Assembly: GCF_014805625.2 (NCBI RefSeq)
Contig: NW_023998422.1
Coordinates: 2,596,126 to 2,660,125, forward strand
Direction: 5' to 3'
Origin: Glossina fuscipes
Taxonomy: Eukaryota > Arthropoda > Insecta > Diptera > Glossinidae
Length of the DNA: 64,000 nucleotides
The translations under genes and the position numbers were made by a program. Shown here one piece after another: positions 36,510-49,185 of the stretch (its first letter is position 1; every line of letters starts with the position of its first letter). The notes under the pieces are model-generated. The model had not been told where the DNA came from, made no database searches, and worked only from the letters and a program-made list of their open reading frames with translations.

Positions 36510-38910
36510 ATGTGCAAAAATACACTTTACTTCAGGGGTGGGCAACGTCGCTTTTAATGTAATTGAACTCTTGTTAAAAATGCCTCGTAATTGTGTTGTG
36601 CAAATTTACTTTTAATAGATACAAAGAAGAGGCCACAGATTTTTCATTTTTCTCATCCAACTGTCACCTTTCCCCTCCGACCAACAATAAATCTCACGAC
36701 TCAATGGTCGACTTGTTAGCCTTCTCCACTTCATATCGATGGCCATTTAAACTGCATTAACATTTTATAAGAGCTTGTAATTGAAAGTAGTAACCCACGT
36801 AGACACTTGTATTAGTGTTTTTTTTTTCAATATAAAAGCAGGAAAATAAGGAAAAGAGAAAAGAAGAACTTTGAAAGTTATGTTCATCTACAAAAAATTT
36901 CTTTTCTATATACACACCAGCTCCCCTTAAGCCAAAATAAAGAAAATGACATACCATTTTGTGAGCTGACAGAGTTGACCATTTTTGCATGGACGTCCCT
37001 ATAAAAATATCGTTAAGTTATAGGTTATAATACAGGAAAATTAATTCTTTATCTAATTCTCTACGTATAGGCTTCAGGCTGTGACAAAATAAAATGCATT
37101 GAAATGTGAACTGATTCTCATGGTCTGCTTTTAAAAGGCTATCCGTTACCCATTACGTTTGTGAAGGGAACCGACAAAGATGTACTCCAAATGAGAAAAA
37201 GGCAAGGGGAGATATACACCTATTTTTCGAATTTTTAACAAGTTGTGCTGCGTTACATGTTGAAATTGCCAGAGTTATGGGAAAAAAAGAAAAGAAGAAA
37301 ACTGGTCCCATTGATCTGTACACAGATGTTTTAACTACTCCTGGGAGATATGCAGTCTCATCTCTATATCGGATACCTGCTATAGGTTGTAAATAATAAC
37401 TTTATGCTATTTTGGGTTTGCTTCTGAAAGCTGGTCACAAAAATAAACGATTAGAGCTACCCTGCCACAAAGCTGAGTAGTTACGACTACCAGGTCCGTG
37501 TTTTCAGACTTAAAACTCAATGCGGCTTGATCCTACTTGCTCGGAGCTACAGTGATGTCTCGGTACATTGGACAACCTCTCCGTTACTCTCTTTACCGCT
37601 ACTGCTTGATGGCGCATAATCGTGTTACACGTATAGGGGACAATTCCTGATCCTGGAGATTTTGGTTGGAATAGAAAAAGATGGTGAGACGCTGAGAATA
37701 AAAGTGCCAGATGCGTAAGTATATTTCTCATATCGGCTGGCAAGAGAGACTTACTAATCGCTCAATCGAGTTCTTTGGCGAATTTGTTTTATTTGGCGAG
37801 ATTACTCTTGATAAATCTACGGGCAACACACTCTTACAGACAGATACAGATAGATAATTGTATTCAAAAGGTATTCGTTTCTAACGAAATCGCTTGTAAA
37901 CGTAAAATTGAAGTAATAAAAGTATATATAAATATAAAGAGAAGAAAAGAAAAGAAAATCAATAATAGATTTACTATTGCAATATTATGTTATACAACGA
38001 GCGCTTTATCAAAACAATTTTAATAACAATTTTATAACAAATAATAACAAAGGGGCACATTAACCCAATCTACCCTGAATAAAAATTCAATGGAATATAA
38101 ATCAATATGTTGCAATCAATTGTTTAATTGCTACTTAATGATGGTGAGGCAAGCTATGCTGTCTTGTAGGTTCATGTAATTTTAAGCGTTAGCGCTTTTG
38201 TTGACCAAACAATATAAAGTTTCTATCTATTCTTGAAGCATGTATATATATACACTCACATATCCCATATCTAATACAGACACATACACACATACACACC
38301 CTCTGCGCACATGACTGATGTAGACCATTAAATATTAAAAGTAAATTTCAAACCGTAAACATTTGTTATAAGTTCGCTCAAAGTTAATCGCTTTAAATAT
38401 GAGTCAACATATGAGGTCGTAAGCTACCATTAGAAAATGTCCGACATTAATGTCAATTGTTATATTTTATGTTCGCTTCGCTGCAGATAAACGACAATAT
38501 ACTTGAATATCTATGCGTTAAGGCATTCAAACCCAAGCATTCAACATGATAAAGTTCACAAAAGTCAAAGCAAAAGCAAAGTTTTTCACACTCAGAAGAC
38601 ATTTCGACGTTTCTCATATTCGGACTAAATTGTTCAATTTTTCCGAACTTGGGAGTAGGGAAAACCTTTCAATATACCTTGAATAGGAAGAATCTGGAAA
38701 TTTTGCAGAAAAAAAATTAAATTGTAGCCTTTAAAGTACACTTCTATTCTCCTTATCGCTCGCTTGCTATATAATCTCTGACAATGATAACCCCAAAGGG
38801 GAGCTGTACAATTTTAATAGGCCCCGCACACACTTCAGAGAAATTTCCTTTAGATCTTCATACGGTTCATCAAACCTCCCTCGATAGAATACTTACGCTA
38901 TAATTAGCTT
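36510..38910. other. Non-coding stretch, nothing recognised
   Basis: About 2.4 kb with no identifiable gene. The 77-codon minus frame at 37510-37743 is of mixed composition with no known motif. Short CACATACACACA words lie near 38280. Confidence 0.45.
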
Positions 38911-38914
38911 TTCA

Positions 38915-39210
38915 CTTGAATTCCTTCAGCAAACTTTCTTGCATGTCTTCCTTTAGTTTTAAACTATTTTCATCGAAAGAAAATTTCTACTCTTCGAAGC
39001 ATTCAGGCTGAAAACCTCGAAAGAAAAAACATGGATTTGAATTCCGTCAGCCGATTTTCTTTTATACTCACAAACTTGTTATATTCTATTCTTTAAAACT
39101 ATAACTTTTCTCGAAAAGGTGCCTTCAAATCCACACAATCCATGACTTCATCCCTTATGACTCGAAAGAAAATATATGTTCTTTAATTTTTTAACCGACT
39201 TGCCTTTAGT
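38915..39210. repeat. Diverged short tandem-like repeats
   Basis: TTGAATTCCTTCAGCAAACT (38919) recurs as TTGAATTCCGTCAGCCGATT (39035). TCGAAAGAAAATTT-type words recur at about 38973, 39017 and 39162. Spacing is irregular (about 115-150 bp), so this is at best a strongly decayed minisatellite. Confidence 0.4.
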
Positions 39211-39214
39211 ACCT

Positions 39215-41475
39215 GAATTAGACTCAACACATTGACCTATCAAAGGCTATCAAATACTTTTTCAAACCTATTGATCACATGATCCTGAGACGAATTCCTG
39301 CCTTGGTCAGTTATACATTGTCTTGGGATCCAACATATGAATGGACCATCATGAACGAGATAAAGAGATATGTTGATCTCTCAAACCTACGGCTTGCCTA
39401 AGTTGGGAGTTGGATTCCTGACGCTTTTGCGGTTTAGTGTTTCACAAAGGTTCCCAAAAACACGAAATCGGCTATCATTGAGGAGCGTATACTTCGTAAC
39501 CTATACTTTTCATAGGCACGATTTATCTTAGGAGTTCTTCGACAATACCATCGAATAGACCCACAAAAATTGGTATAAAGTACGAATCTGAAAACTCGCG
39601 CGAAATTATGAAGAATGAACAGAGCATTTCTTAAAGCTTGTATTTCCCGCAGTAAACGGCAGCCATATCTTTTAGGCGCTCCTTTCATACGATAAATGTC
39701 GGGTGCTATGCGTAAAAAACTCAACATAAAAACCGAATTCGTCGAAACTGTTTTAATCCCAATTGTGGGGAACTTTTCTTCTGACTGAAATAATCTCGTT
39801 TCGAAAGCCTAGATGTTGCTCATTGTCGACTTAGCAGAAAACTTTGACTATAGGTACATAAACGTCACATTGTGAGCGACGTGTTATACGTACATGTGCG
39901 GTTAAGACTTAACCAATAATTATTGCAACCAGAGGCAGGGAATATGTTAAATTTGTCACTTTGTTTGCAAAGCTCACTTAAGTAAATTTCGGTAAACCAA
40001 AGGAGAATCTTTTCAATAGATTTCCGGAATAATTAGTTAACTAGATGTTCATAAAAAGTGTTTCTCAAAATTGAAAATAAAATATTTTCCTATTTTTTCT
40101 TCATCTTTCTTTTTCTCACCTTTTTTTCTTTATACTCCATAGATCTATCAGTTTAATGTCTGTCTTCATTTTTTTTTTGTCACGCAAAAGAAAAAAGAAA
40201 TTTTTAAATAAATACATATTCATTACCTCGCCAAATAGAATAAGAAACGAATTTATGAAAATGATTCTTTTATGGTTTGTTTAACAAAGCGTGATACCGC
40301 ATCAGGTTAAATGTGAAATAGTATGGAAAACTAAATTCTCCAAGAATCGTTCTTTCGTCTATGCGAAACCAAAAAAAAAAAAAAAAAAAAGAGTTTATTA
40401 TAAATTTCCCTTAAGGTTATATACACATAGTACGCTACGTAAACGTACACATGTGTGTATGCAAAGTGTGGTTTGTCTTGATATTATAGTCGCTTGAGAG
40501 CAATTTGTTTAGTTTTAAAAATTTTACACTTGACTGCTTTTAATTTACATATAAACAACATATTCATGCATTTACAAGTATATATCATATATATATAAAC
40601 GTGCATGTGCATATGCATGTGCCAAGAGATATACATAAACATGAACTATTATTGATTTTATTGCTTAATAGACACATACATATGCGCATAATCTTGTAAA
40701 TAAACACAGTAACGCTTAGATACCGATGAGTGTATTGAAGTGTGGACAATTAAAGTGCAATTTAATATCGAACAAACACATACACGCACGCTTGCACAAA
40801 CTTGTGAAACTTGTGAAACTATCACAATTTCAAATTCGACTCAATATTATTATTGTCCGACTTTTAGCTCACCGCTCAGACAGACGAAAAATTAATTGAA
40901 TTAGAATTTAATGAAATGAATCCATATCAGGCATACGTCGAATTTAGTTTGCCTCGTAATGCAAGCATGAAGATTCATTCACTGCATATTTACCGCATGT
41001 CAATTAATAGATATCTACTTTAAGTGTTTGCAAACGATATATTAATGCAAGATTGAGGAAAGATCCATGCATTTGATATATCAATCATAGGTCGTGCAAA
41101 ACGCCATATATATCGTATACCGGACATCGCATTTTTGGCGATGTCGTGAGGGTTATTGCGCAAAGTGAAGAGAGAAAAAATTATATTTAATTGAACCGGA
41201 CCGACCCACAAGAGATAGTTTAGATTTGGCTAACTGGGATAGCAAGGTAGTTCCAAGCGCAAGTTTGTCTGCTGTCGCAGAAAGCGATGCTAAAGGATTT
41301 ATAGTTTAACTTTAAGCTGCACGGGGTTCACAAGACCGCCCGCACCCTATCTCTATATAGAGAAAGTCCTTAAGGATGGAATCTCCTAAAGCGAAAGGCT
41401 AAGAGGTAATGGTTGGTCTCAATAGACACTACATTAATTTGGTATTCCAGCTGTAGTCGAGGCGCCTAGCTTATA
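39215..41475. other. Non-coding stretch, nothing recognised
   Basis: No gene. A run at 40371-40390, TA-rich words near 40585, and a duplicated ACTTGTGAA word at 40800-40820. The 97-codon minus frame at 39434-39727 is arginine-rich but unrecognised. Confidence 0.45.
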
Positions 41476-41505
41476 GAAATTGTCTAATTCTCTCTCTCTC
41501 TCTAG

Positions 41506-41554
41506 GATGCCAGTTCACGACTAAATTGCCCGAATGTCAGCGGGCATCGTAAGG
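41506..41554 (+). other. Possible 49-nt micro-exon (speculative)
   Basis: A (TC)n tract ending in TAG at 41490-41505 makes a textbook 3' splice site. Exactly 49 nt later AGG/GTAAGTG (41552-41561) makes a near-perfect 5' splice site. Only one frame of the interval is open, reading DASSRLNCPNVSGHRK. There are no neighbouring exons to support it, and GATGCC and GGCATC within it form a small inverted repeat. Chance is quite possible. Confidence 0.2.
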
Positions 41555-41564
41555 GTAAGTGTAT

Positions 41565-43100
41565 ACAGCAGGTACTCACATAACGCCACATGAAGAATCT
41601 TACTATGATAGGTGCAAAAATCAATCGAATTTAGAGAATCAAAATTATGGAAATTTTCGAATTGCCTTCTAAAATCAATAATGTAACAATCAGTAATGAA
41701 AATTCATCTTTTCTAAAAAGTTTTATTAGGATGAGGGTTCAAAAAAATGATCCCAAGTAACTGAAATATTCTACTTTTATTTAGTAGGCCCAATACTGCC
41801 GTCCACAGATTTTTGTCGAGAGGGATTTTTGTAAAATAAAGCATTATATTTATCCCTAGACTAGAGGGATAACATATACATACACCATATATAGCAGAAA
41901 ATCTGTAAAATTACGGTCGTTAGCTTGAATGTAAGAATACGCGAACAGATCTCAAAAAGGCAGTCGTACGTGCAGACAATCGAGCAACTATGCTGAGTCA
42001 ATTAAGAACAAATTGCAAATCGATTGGTGTAATAAAATGTAGATCTATCTGAAGGCCTCTTTGGTACGCAATACGTCCGCCGGATACATTACGTGTCTGA
42101 GAGAAGTAAAGCAAGCTTGAAAGATGAGTTATTTAATAAATTTTTAGCAATGCCATACGCCCAGTAGAAACCAACCTGATGAATGGCTCAAACATTTATC
42201 AGTGCCATCTAAGACTTAAAGATATAAGAGAGAAAGAGATTCACTTAATTACTAAACGCACTGCTGCTCGCTAAGGTGAATACGTAAGTTTAGCCTTGAA
42301 GCGGAGAAGTAAGTTATCAATAGTCACCTGAGACTTCCTTAATCAAAAACTTCCTTTCGCAATAGATGCTTTATTTAAATTTACACGATTAACATCAAAA
42401 TAGTTTAAGGTACCTCGATGCTGATACAAGTAGCGAAGCTTGGAACTTTTATAGTTGAACTTATTATTGAAAAAAAAATTTCTTTTTTCAAAATCATTTA
42501 CATATATATGCTTGAACTACACCTTCAACTTGACTTTGAATTTTCAGTTTTTGTCTATTTTGACGTTTTTTTTTTATAAGTCTCCGACACAAAACAAAAC
42601 ACGAAAAAACTGAAAGACTCAACAGTAAAGTTTTACTTGAACTTATTTTTTTATTTTTTTTTTATATATAAGCGGAAGTGTAAGACGTTCACTGAATGGA
42701 AAAACGCGTGCATGTATTTGCAGTGTGTTGAAAACTTATGCGAAAGAATACACGCACGCACACACGCATTTGCTGGTACTTAATGTAGTGCACAGATAGC
42801 AATTACTTGATAGAAATTTAAAGAAATAAATGAAATTTTATCGTACGAGACACACGTACGTAAATAGCTATAAAGTTCTGAAAAAGTTCATTAACCTTAA
42901 GCAAAAGAGAATTTTATTAACCAATCACAACCCTGCCGAGTAATTATATCACAAAAATAAAAACATAATTTTTATTATTTACTTTGTGACAAATTATTAT
43001 TTAACAAGATTTAAAGATCTAATTAGAAGAGAAAAGAAGTGTACAGAAGTGTAAACAGAAAAAAAAAGGAAAAAAAAACAATTAAGAAAATTAGAGAGGC
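41565..43100. other. Non-coding stretch, nothing recognised
   Basis: No gene or repeat copy recognised; T-rich runs near 42568 and 42650. Confidence 0.45.
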
Positions 43101-43104
43101 CTTC

Positions 43105-43480
43105 GGTTACAAGGGATATATTCGCTCGTGTCCGAATCTTTCGTACCCATCTCTGTCATCAAAAAGATTTAATTTTTCATGCTCTACAATACGGAGAGGG
43201 CGCGGCTGATTTTTTGGGCGTTGTAGGCGCTTGGTCCTTGAAACATTTAAGTCACTTCCAAATTCCACAAATACTACACAGTTGTGCAAGAAAACAGATG
43301 GACAGACGAGCGGACGGGCATGCTTAGCTGTAACTGACCAAAAATTTAGATGATTCATGGCGTTGTCAAAATTTGCTTCTGCGCCTTATACAAGTATCGA
43401 AAAAAATGAAATCTTGATATCTTGTAACATTACATAAGCAATGTCTCCATTTTTGTACAGGTACTACAGCATCGCCTACA
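43105..43480 (+). repeat. R2 dispersed repeat, first module
   Basis: ATATTCGCTCGTGTCCGAATC head (about 43120), CCCATCTCTGTCATC, GGGCGCGGCTGATTTTTTGG, GGCGCTTGGTCCTTGAAAC, the ACAGATGGACAGACGAGCGG tract and the closing TTTTTGTACAGGTACTACAG (43453). It is the same block order as 15.2-15.5 kb. Two words, GGCGCGGCT and CTTGGTCCTTGAAAC, differ in spacing. Confidence 0.8.
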
Positions 43481-43489
43481 GAATAGGCG

Positions 43490-43815
43490 TAAACATTTAT
43501 CTGCTATAATTTACGAGTGATGGGCAAAAACCAATTATTTATTTCTTTGGGGAAAACAAAGATGTTCTCAGCTTACATGGCACCGTAGGCGCATCCTTCG
43601 ACCGGCTTGGCTCATTTCAATACCACGCAAGAACTTCCAATGTTTCTGCCAAATTTGAAGTCGACAGCGTTCAAGTAAATGTTTACAACTGACATAATAC
43701 AGACAGACAGACAGATATGCTTAAGTCAATTCAGAATTTTATGTTGGCCAAGAATATATACATTTTGTGGGGTCTCTGTAGTTTCCTCCCGCATGCTGAT
43801 GGGTATAAAAATAAA
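43490..43815 (+). repeat. R2 dispersed repeat, second module
   Basis: TATAATTTACGAGTGATGGG, GGAAAACAAAGATGTTCTCA, CACCGTAGGCGCATCCTTCG and CTCATTTCAATACCACGCAA, then a CAGACAGACAGACAG tract, CATTTTGTGGGGTCTCTGTA and GCATGCTGATGGGTATAAA. It matches 29,020-29,110 and, inverted, 61,640-61,760. It runs directly into the mariner remnant that follows. Confidence 0.75.
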
Positions 43816-43821
43816 CAACCC

Positions 43822-44115
43822 ATCAGATTTCGTATCAGAAACGAAACTTTACCCTCCGAAATGTTGAAAAAAACCTTTAAGCTATTGTGTTCACGGCGAG
43901 TGGTCTCGATTGGCATAAATTGTTCAAAGAAGTCAGAGAATGCAATAAAGACGAAAAAAGCCTTGGTCGTCCATGAATGTCGCGTCATGGTTTGGGTGCA
44001 CGAGAATCACCGATTGACAATTATACACTTTGCTGAGATCATGCAAACATCGTTTGGGCCGATACAAGTAATTTTAAAATGTTATTTGATCCTTAAACAC
44101 ATCTCACTAGAATGA
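43822..44115 (+). pseudogene. mariner transposase N-terminal remnant
   Basis: The translation from about 43,822 reads IRFRIRNETLPSEMLKKTF, comparable to the IKFCxKxGxxxxEtlxMLxKaFG start of irritans-type mariner transposases. Later VWVHENHRLTIIHFAEIM and TSFGPIQVIL fit the family block LxENRRLTIREIAEELxISFGSxQAIL. The middle, where GRPSTS and the linker should be, is altered. The frame ends soon after the second helix-turn-helix, where LKHISLE may be a relic of LGMKRxxAKFVPK. No DDE catalytic domain follows. The upstream ATG lies inside the R2 module, so the 132-codon frame is a fortuitous junction. It is a truncated dead copy. Confidence 0.7.
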
Positions 44116-44119
44116 GTTT

Positions 44120-45825
44120 TGCCGAACTATTTTGGTGCTTGGAAACTTTTTCACCATAAATGCAACTTGTACCATTCTACAACTTGAGCATTCTCCATCC
44201 GGCGTCGAATACATTCGTGAGTTTAATAGAAGGCAGATGAAACAAGCGAAACGCCGTCGTTATAAGGATTTATGAAGGATGCGTATACTTTATGGTTCGC
44301 TTGTGTTCTCCCCATGGAAACATTTAACATATGTAGCACATACATATCCCCATTGTTGTGGGCAAAAAAATCCTTATAAATATTTTCTTGTGACGATATT
44401 AACAACAACAACAACAACAACAATTCAGTCGGTAATGAAACTGCCTTTGCGTACAAAGAACTTTGCCCTGAAGGGAACCTTTTGATTATTTCGCTGTGGG
44501 AAAAATTTCGCAACCAGTAGGGATATAATAACATGGAAGCAATGTTTTCAAAAGTGCCCCTAGCTCCCCGTTTTATCCTCTTAGTCATTTAATTGCTGTG
44601 ATTACAAGCAAAACAAAAAAAGAAGCGAAACCAAAAGAGAACAGTAATGCAACCAAAAATATTTAATCAAAAATTTTACTAATCAAGTACACGTAAAGTG
44701 CAGCAACATAATTAAGGCAACAAGACTCACATGTTGCTCAGCAGCTTACGTTAATATACCTTCACCTCAATGAGTACGAAATTAGTTTTCTTACTTAACA
44801 GCTTGACGTCGTCTATTCTGTATGTGAGCTAAAATTTCAAGTTTCAATTACATGCATGCTCGTGTATACATATTATGATAAAAATGATATTTTAATACAT
44901 GTGTAAAACTAGTGACTTAAATACTTTTTGTCATAAGATGTGTTAAAAAGCACTCTGAAGGTCATTAGCTTCTCTTTTTTCCAAATGTTGCATGACATTT
45001 ACAGCAAATCCTATACACACAAGCAATTACTTATGGTCATGATTTTATGTAAGAATATATCTGCCGGTCATACAAATTAAACAATTACTAAGCAAATTAA
45101 ATGGTTTTCGTACTTAAGAAAATGTTATACAACGATACTGCCGAGGTCGTCGCAACTACTGAACTTTAACATTTCGAAAATACATGCATTTCTTGAGCAG
45201 TATCCTGTATCCTAAACACATCTCACATCAGAAATGACCAGCCCTCCATGTACACGATTTGCAAAAAGTTTATAACCTCGAATATTTGAAGATCCTACTG
45301 GGCAGAGTGAATACGATCTAAAGATATTCCCAATTAACATTGAAGATCTATTGCAAAAGCTAAAAAGCCAATACTTTGCTTATTCTTCCGATGGAAGTGA
45401 TTCTCGCACAAACTGAAAGTTGGCATTGATCTTCAAAAGCAATATCTGGTGAATTTAGAGAACAGGATACTATGTGTAATTGCAGCGATACTCTTGAGAA
45501 ACCAACCTATAGTATGTTCGACAGTTTTTCTTACAATAGTACATTTTGGTAGAGCCATTTGAGAACTGTACACGCAATTGATCTTACAGATCCAACTATT
45601 ATGCTTCCTTTAATTTGTTGTAAATCGCAGCCTGCACTTCTGATATCGCATGACGTACGGTTTTCATCTGCCGTCACGATTCAATATAATTTTTCTTCAA
45701 AACACAACTAAATCGGAGTATAGGTACCTCTCAAAATTATTAAAGATCACGACATGAAAATCTGATATCAATAATTATTAGAGCCTTGCCCATCCACATC
45801 CAAATAGTTTGAAATATATACGCTA
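44120..45825. other. Non-coding stretch, nothing recognised
   Basis: A CAA run lies at 44401-44422. The 121-codon minus frame at 44223-44588 includes a poly-leucine stretch that is this repeat translated. No gene recognised. Confidence 0.5.
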
Positions 45826-45829
45826 TATA

Positions 45830-46325
45830 CGAGATGATAAATGACACGATATACGGTACTGTAGACAGTGCAAAAGAACATCAAATGAGGTATGCTTCAG
45901 AAAAATATGTAACGAAGTATATATAGGATTTGACATAAAGAATTATGTACGCTACCAATCGGTGTGACATACGGTACGCGCAAACAAATATAATACGGTA
46001 TAAAAGTTAATGTTTGCTAAATCTTATATGAAAGCATGTACGACACTATAAACGCTAGGGTGTATATGGACTGACGTAAGATAGCATGTACTAAGCGATA
46101 CACTACGCACGATGTTTGATATGATGCACCATACACTATGCTGTAGGATATGAAATTTTTTAAATTACAAAGGATGCAGTATGCGCTACAACATAGGTTG
46201 CGATATTCGACGAGATGCATGATACAATCTTCGACAGGATAGAGATGATACGATGGACGCGCCACAATATGCGATACTATGCACGATACTATGTATGATA
46301 AGACGTACGACACGATGTGTAGAAC
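45830..46325. repeat. Degenerate array with 12-bp period
   Basis: At 46271-46318 four 12-bp units are still aligned: GCGATACTATGC, ACGATACTATGT, ATGATAAGACGT and ACGACACGATGT. Leftward the same vocabulary (CGATAC, GATGATAC, CACTATG, GTACGAC) continues for about 450 bp with eroded phasing. A 12-bp period keeps frames open, and the minus-strand 98-codon frame shows a four-residue SxIV periodicity (YIVSCIVSHIV). It is an old minisatellite, with the best-preserved units at its right end. Confidence 0.65.
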
Positions 46326-46591
46326 ACTACCTTATCAATATATTTAAAGAATATTGCACATAAGCTGCAGAAAAGCTCGAGTCAAGAACATTATGCTAAC
46401 GATCTACTAATGCTTCGAGAAAAGGAAGAGGAAAGCGTGAAATCACGAGAACTTTCAATTTTCTCCAAAACGACGTTTTGCCAAAACGACTTTCGAGTTG
46501 ACTTATGACACTGTCATCTCATTGCGGACAGCATTTCGAAGCTCGAGGAATGCTTCGCTTCCCCGTACTAAAAGTAATCCAACTTATTGTC

Positions 46592-46654
46592 TTACCGCTA
46601 AACTTCTTATCTTAAGCCTCATTTTAGCAGACAGTTACCGCTAAACTTCTTATC
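46592..46654 (+). repeat. 20-bp direct repeat, 43-bp period
   Basis: TTACCGCTAAACTTCTTATC occurs exactly at 46592-46611 and 46635-46654. Confidence 0.85.
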
Positions 46655-46659
46655 GATTC

Positions 46660-49185
46660 TCCTATTAACGATAATCAAAAATGAATCATGTACACCTTTA
46701 GTTAAATAATAATTTGTACGGTTTTCGGCTCGAATCTTCGAGCTCCCTTCTGACGAACTTAATATAACGCACTATGGAAGGTATAAACAAAAAAACAAAG
46801 AAAAAAACAATTTTATTTATATAATAAATATACCGTATGTTTATTTATGTATATAAACAAATGTAGTGGCAACTGTCAATAACCGATTTAATGTGTTTAT
46901 TATTGCCAAACATTCGAACGTGTTATTATCTACATATCCATCTGTATGCGAGCACATGTGCAAACAGATGTGCTTGACTTCAAAAAGTTAATAAATTCTT
47001 ATCTATTTTTTATGTAAAAAAATATATATATACAATAAACACAATGTTGTTTACATGTGCGTATGTGTGCTTCTACTTTAAAGTAAATAAAGCAAATAAC
47101 AAAAGAGCAAATTAAAATAAATTCATTTTATGTAAATATTATAGAAAAAATTAAAAAATACTTTAAGAAATTAAAAATTTGGCGACAAACAAAAAGCGCT
47201 TCCTTGATATGCAGAAATCAATGTTACGAAGTTTTTATTGCGGCCTTTTCCTGACCGTCACAGAGATTGTATTGGCGATAATCACGCATAAAACAAACAA
47301 CTCGATCTACGTGAAAACTGACAATTCGAATACGATTTGTGTAAAGTTGCTTTCAGAAAAAAACGCCTTCTTTTCCTTTCCTTCAGTCGGTTCATGAACG
47401 CGCCCACAACGAGTAAAAGAAAATCCAAGCTTCGCTTAGAGCGGGGAACTTAATCTTAAATCTGGTTCGAATAACAGTTTACTTGGCCAACCAAGTTTTT
47501 ACTAAAATGTCTCGAATAAATAACGGGATGTATAATTAGCGTTAAGACGATCTGGTATGCCCTATAAGCCCTCGTCAACTTGTATCAAAATTCGTTATAA
47601 GATATCCCTTAGTTCATATATCGTAAGTGCTCCATATATATAAAAAGAACTAAGCTCTACTTTACAATTCGTTGTTTGCTACTCTTATACAATATAATTA
47701 TCATAAATTTTTGAAGATATTACTCGTTCCAATCGAAGTTAACGATACCTTAGAAATATTCGATTCAAGCCAAATATAACTTCTCCTTTGATTTAATTAT
47801 AACAATGCTTTTTTTTTTTTTGTCTGTTCATTTTAATTTGCAATTTTTTGTTTTTATTCGCAAGATATTGAACAAGTTTGATATACATACAAAACGCATA
47901 TATATATAGATGTTCTGATCAAAAAAATAATGATAAATTTTAAATTTCTCGGAGCACTTATGTACCTACATTTATAAATAACATATCAATCAGAAATTCG
48001 TAATATGAAATGTAGATGTCGTCACTATTGATGAACTTATGTGATTTTCAAATAGTACCAGCCCTGGGACGCCACTTTTATTTTTGTAAACTAATGCTTG
48101 GAATGTCATGAAACTTTGATATTTTTCGTCTGCAGGTTGGCGCTATCTAAATATCACAGGGATTCGTCAACAGTCGTTCTACATCTGTATGCCATGTTAG
48201 GAAATTATTGAGTGATATGTTTTATTAAAACATATCAAAAAGTAGGTCATAACATCTCCTAAGATTTTGCTTAAATCAAAGACTAGAGAAACTAGTTTTT
48301 GGCTATTGACGTCGAGTGCTTAAGTGGATTAAGTCTAACTACAACTTTTTTTGTTTTTCGAAGCGTAATCCATTTTCAAAATAGTCTTCACTTCATTACA
48401 GTTCTTCAATGGCTGTGCCGATGGTACTGATGGGAATCAGGCTTCTCTCATGCTTCTTCTGCGCTGTCAAGGCGCTTTTTTCCAAGGAAGGAGATGCAGC
48501 ACGCATAAAGAAGCTTCAGAGGTGATATCCATTGCATTCCATAGTGTGATAAGAAAGGGCTTTCCCTCTCTAGAATCTACTGATTGATCTTTACGAATGG
48601 CTAGCTGTTCCAATTGTTTGCCCATTTCTCACATTCGAATAATGTCTTTCGCCTTATGGCGATTGGTGCGAATAATATGTAATTTTAGACAGATTCGCTT
48701 TTCATCTTGTAGGGGAGAAGGAACTTTCTGATATAACCTACAAGCTTTGTTTTTGTATTTGTAAACACTCGTCCTTTATTTTGCGATTTTTATGAGTAAT
48801 GCCTCATTATAGAAAGAGTCGATTTTCACTTTATGAGGGAGGGAGAACTGTCAGACTTACGTTACATATTTTCTGCGAGCCAATAACAATTTTTCGTACC
48901 TTAGTCTTAGTCGTGACCTGCAGATCACGGAAGTTTGACGAAAAATGCCTTGAAAGTGTTTATCAAATCTTTTGCTTACTATAGAAAATAATTTTATGTT
49001 TATAAAAAAAATCTTTTTCATATAAAATTAATATTAAATAATAAACTCACTCACCTTAATTCATAAACAACTTTCGTTTAAAATGATGATGGTGTAGACA
49101 ATTCGTTGTGGCTGTTATTTTTCTCTATTTAAGATATAACTTGTGACACGACTTGGAAGATGACAGTTGAAAACTGAAACTTTTT
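46660..49185. other. Non-coding stretch, nothing recognised
   Basis: About 2.5 kb. A T run at 47811-47821 and TA-rich words near 47020 and 47900. No gene or repeat copy recognised. Confidence 0.45.

Noticed and set aside
43717..44115. 132-codon plus frame as a single protein
   Set aside because: Its first third is repeat R2 sequence. Only the later part is mariner-like.
44223..44588. 121-codon minus frame with poly-leucine
   Set aside because: The leucine run is the CAA/GTT microsatellite and the flanks match nothing known.
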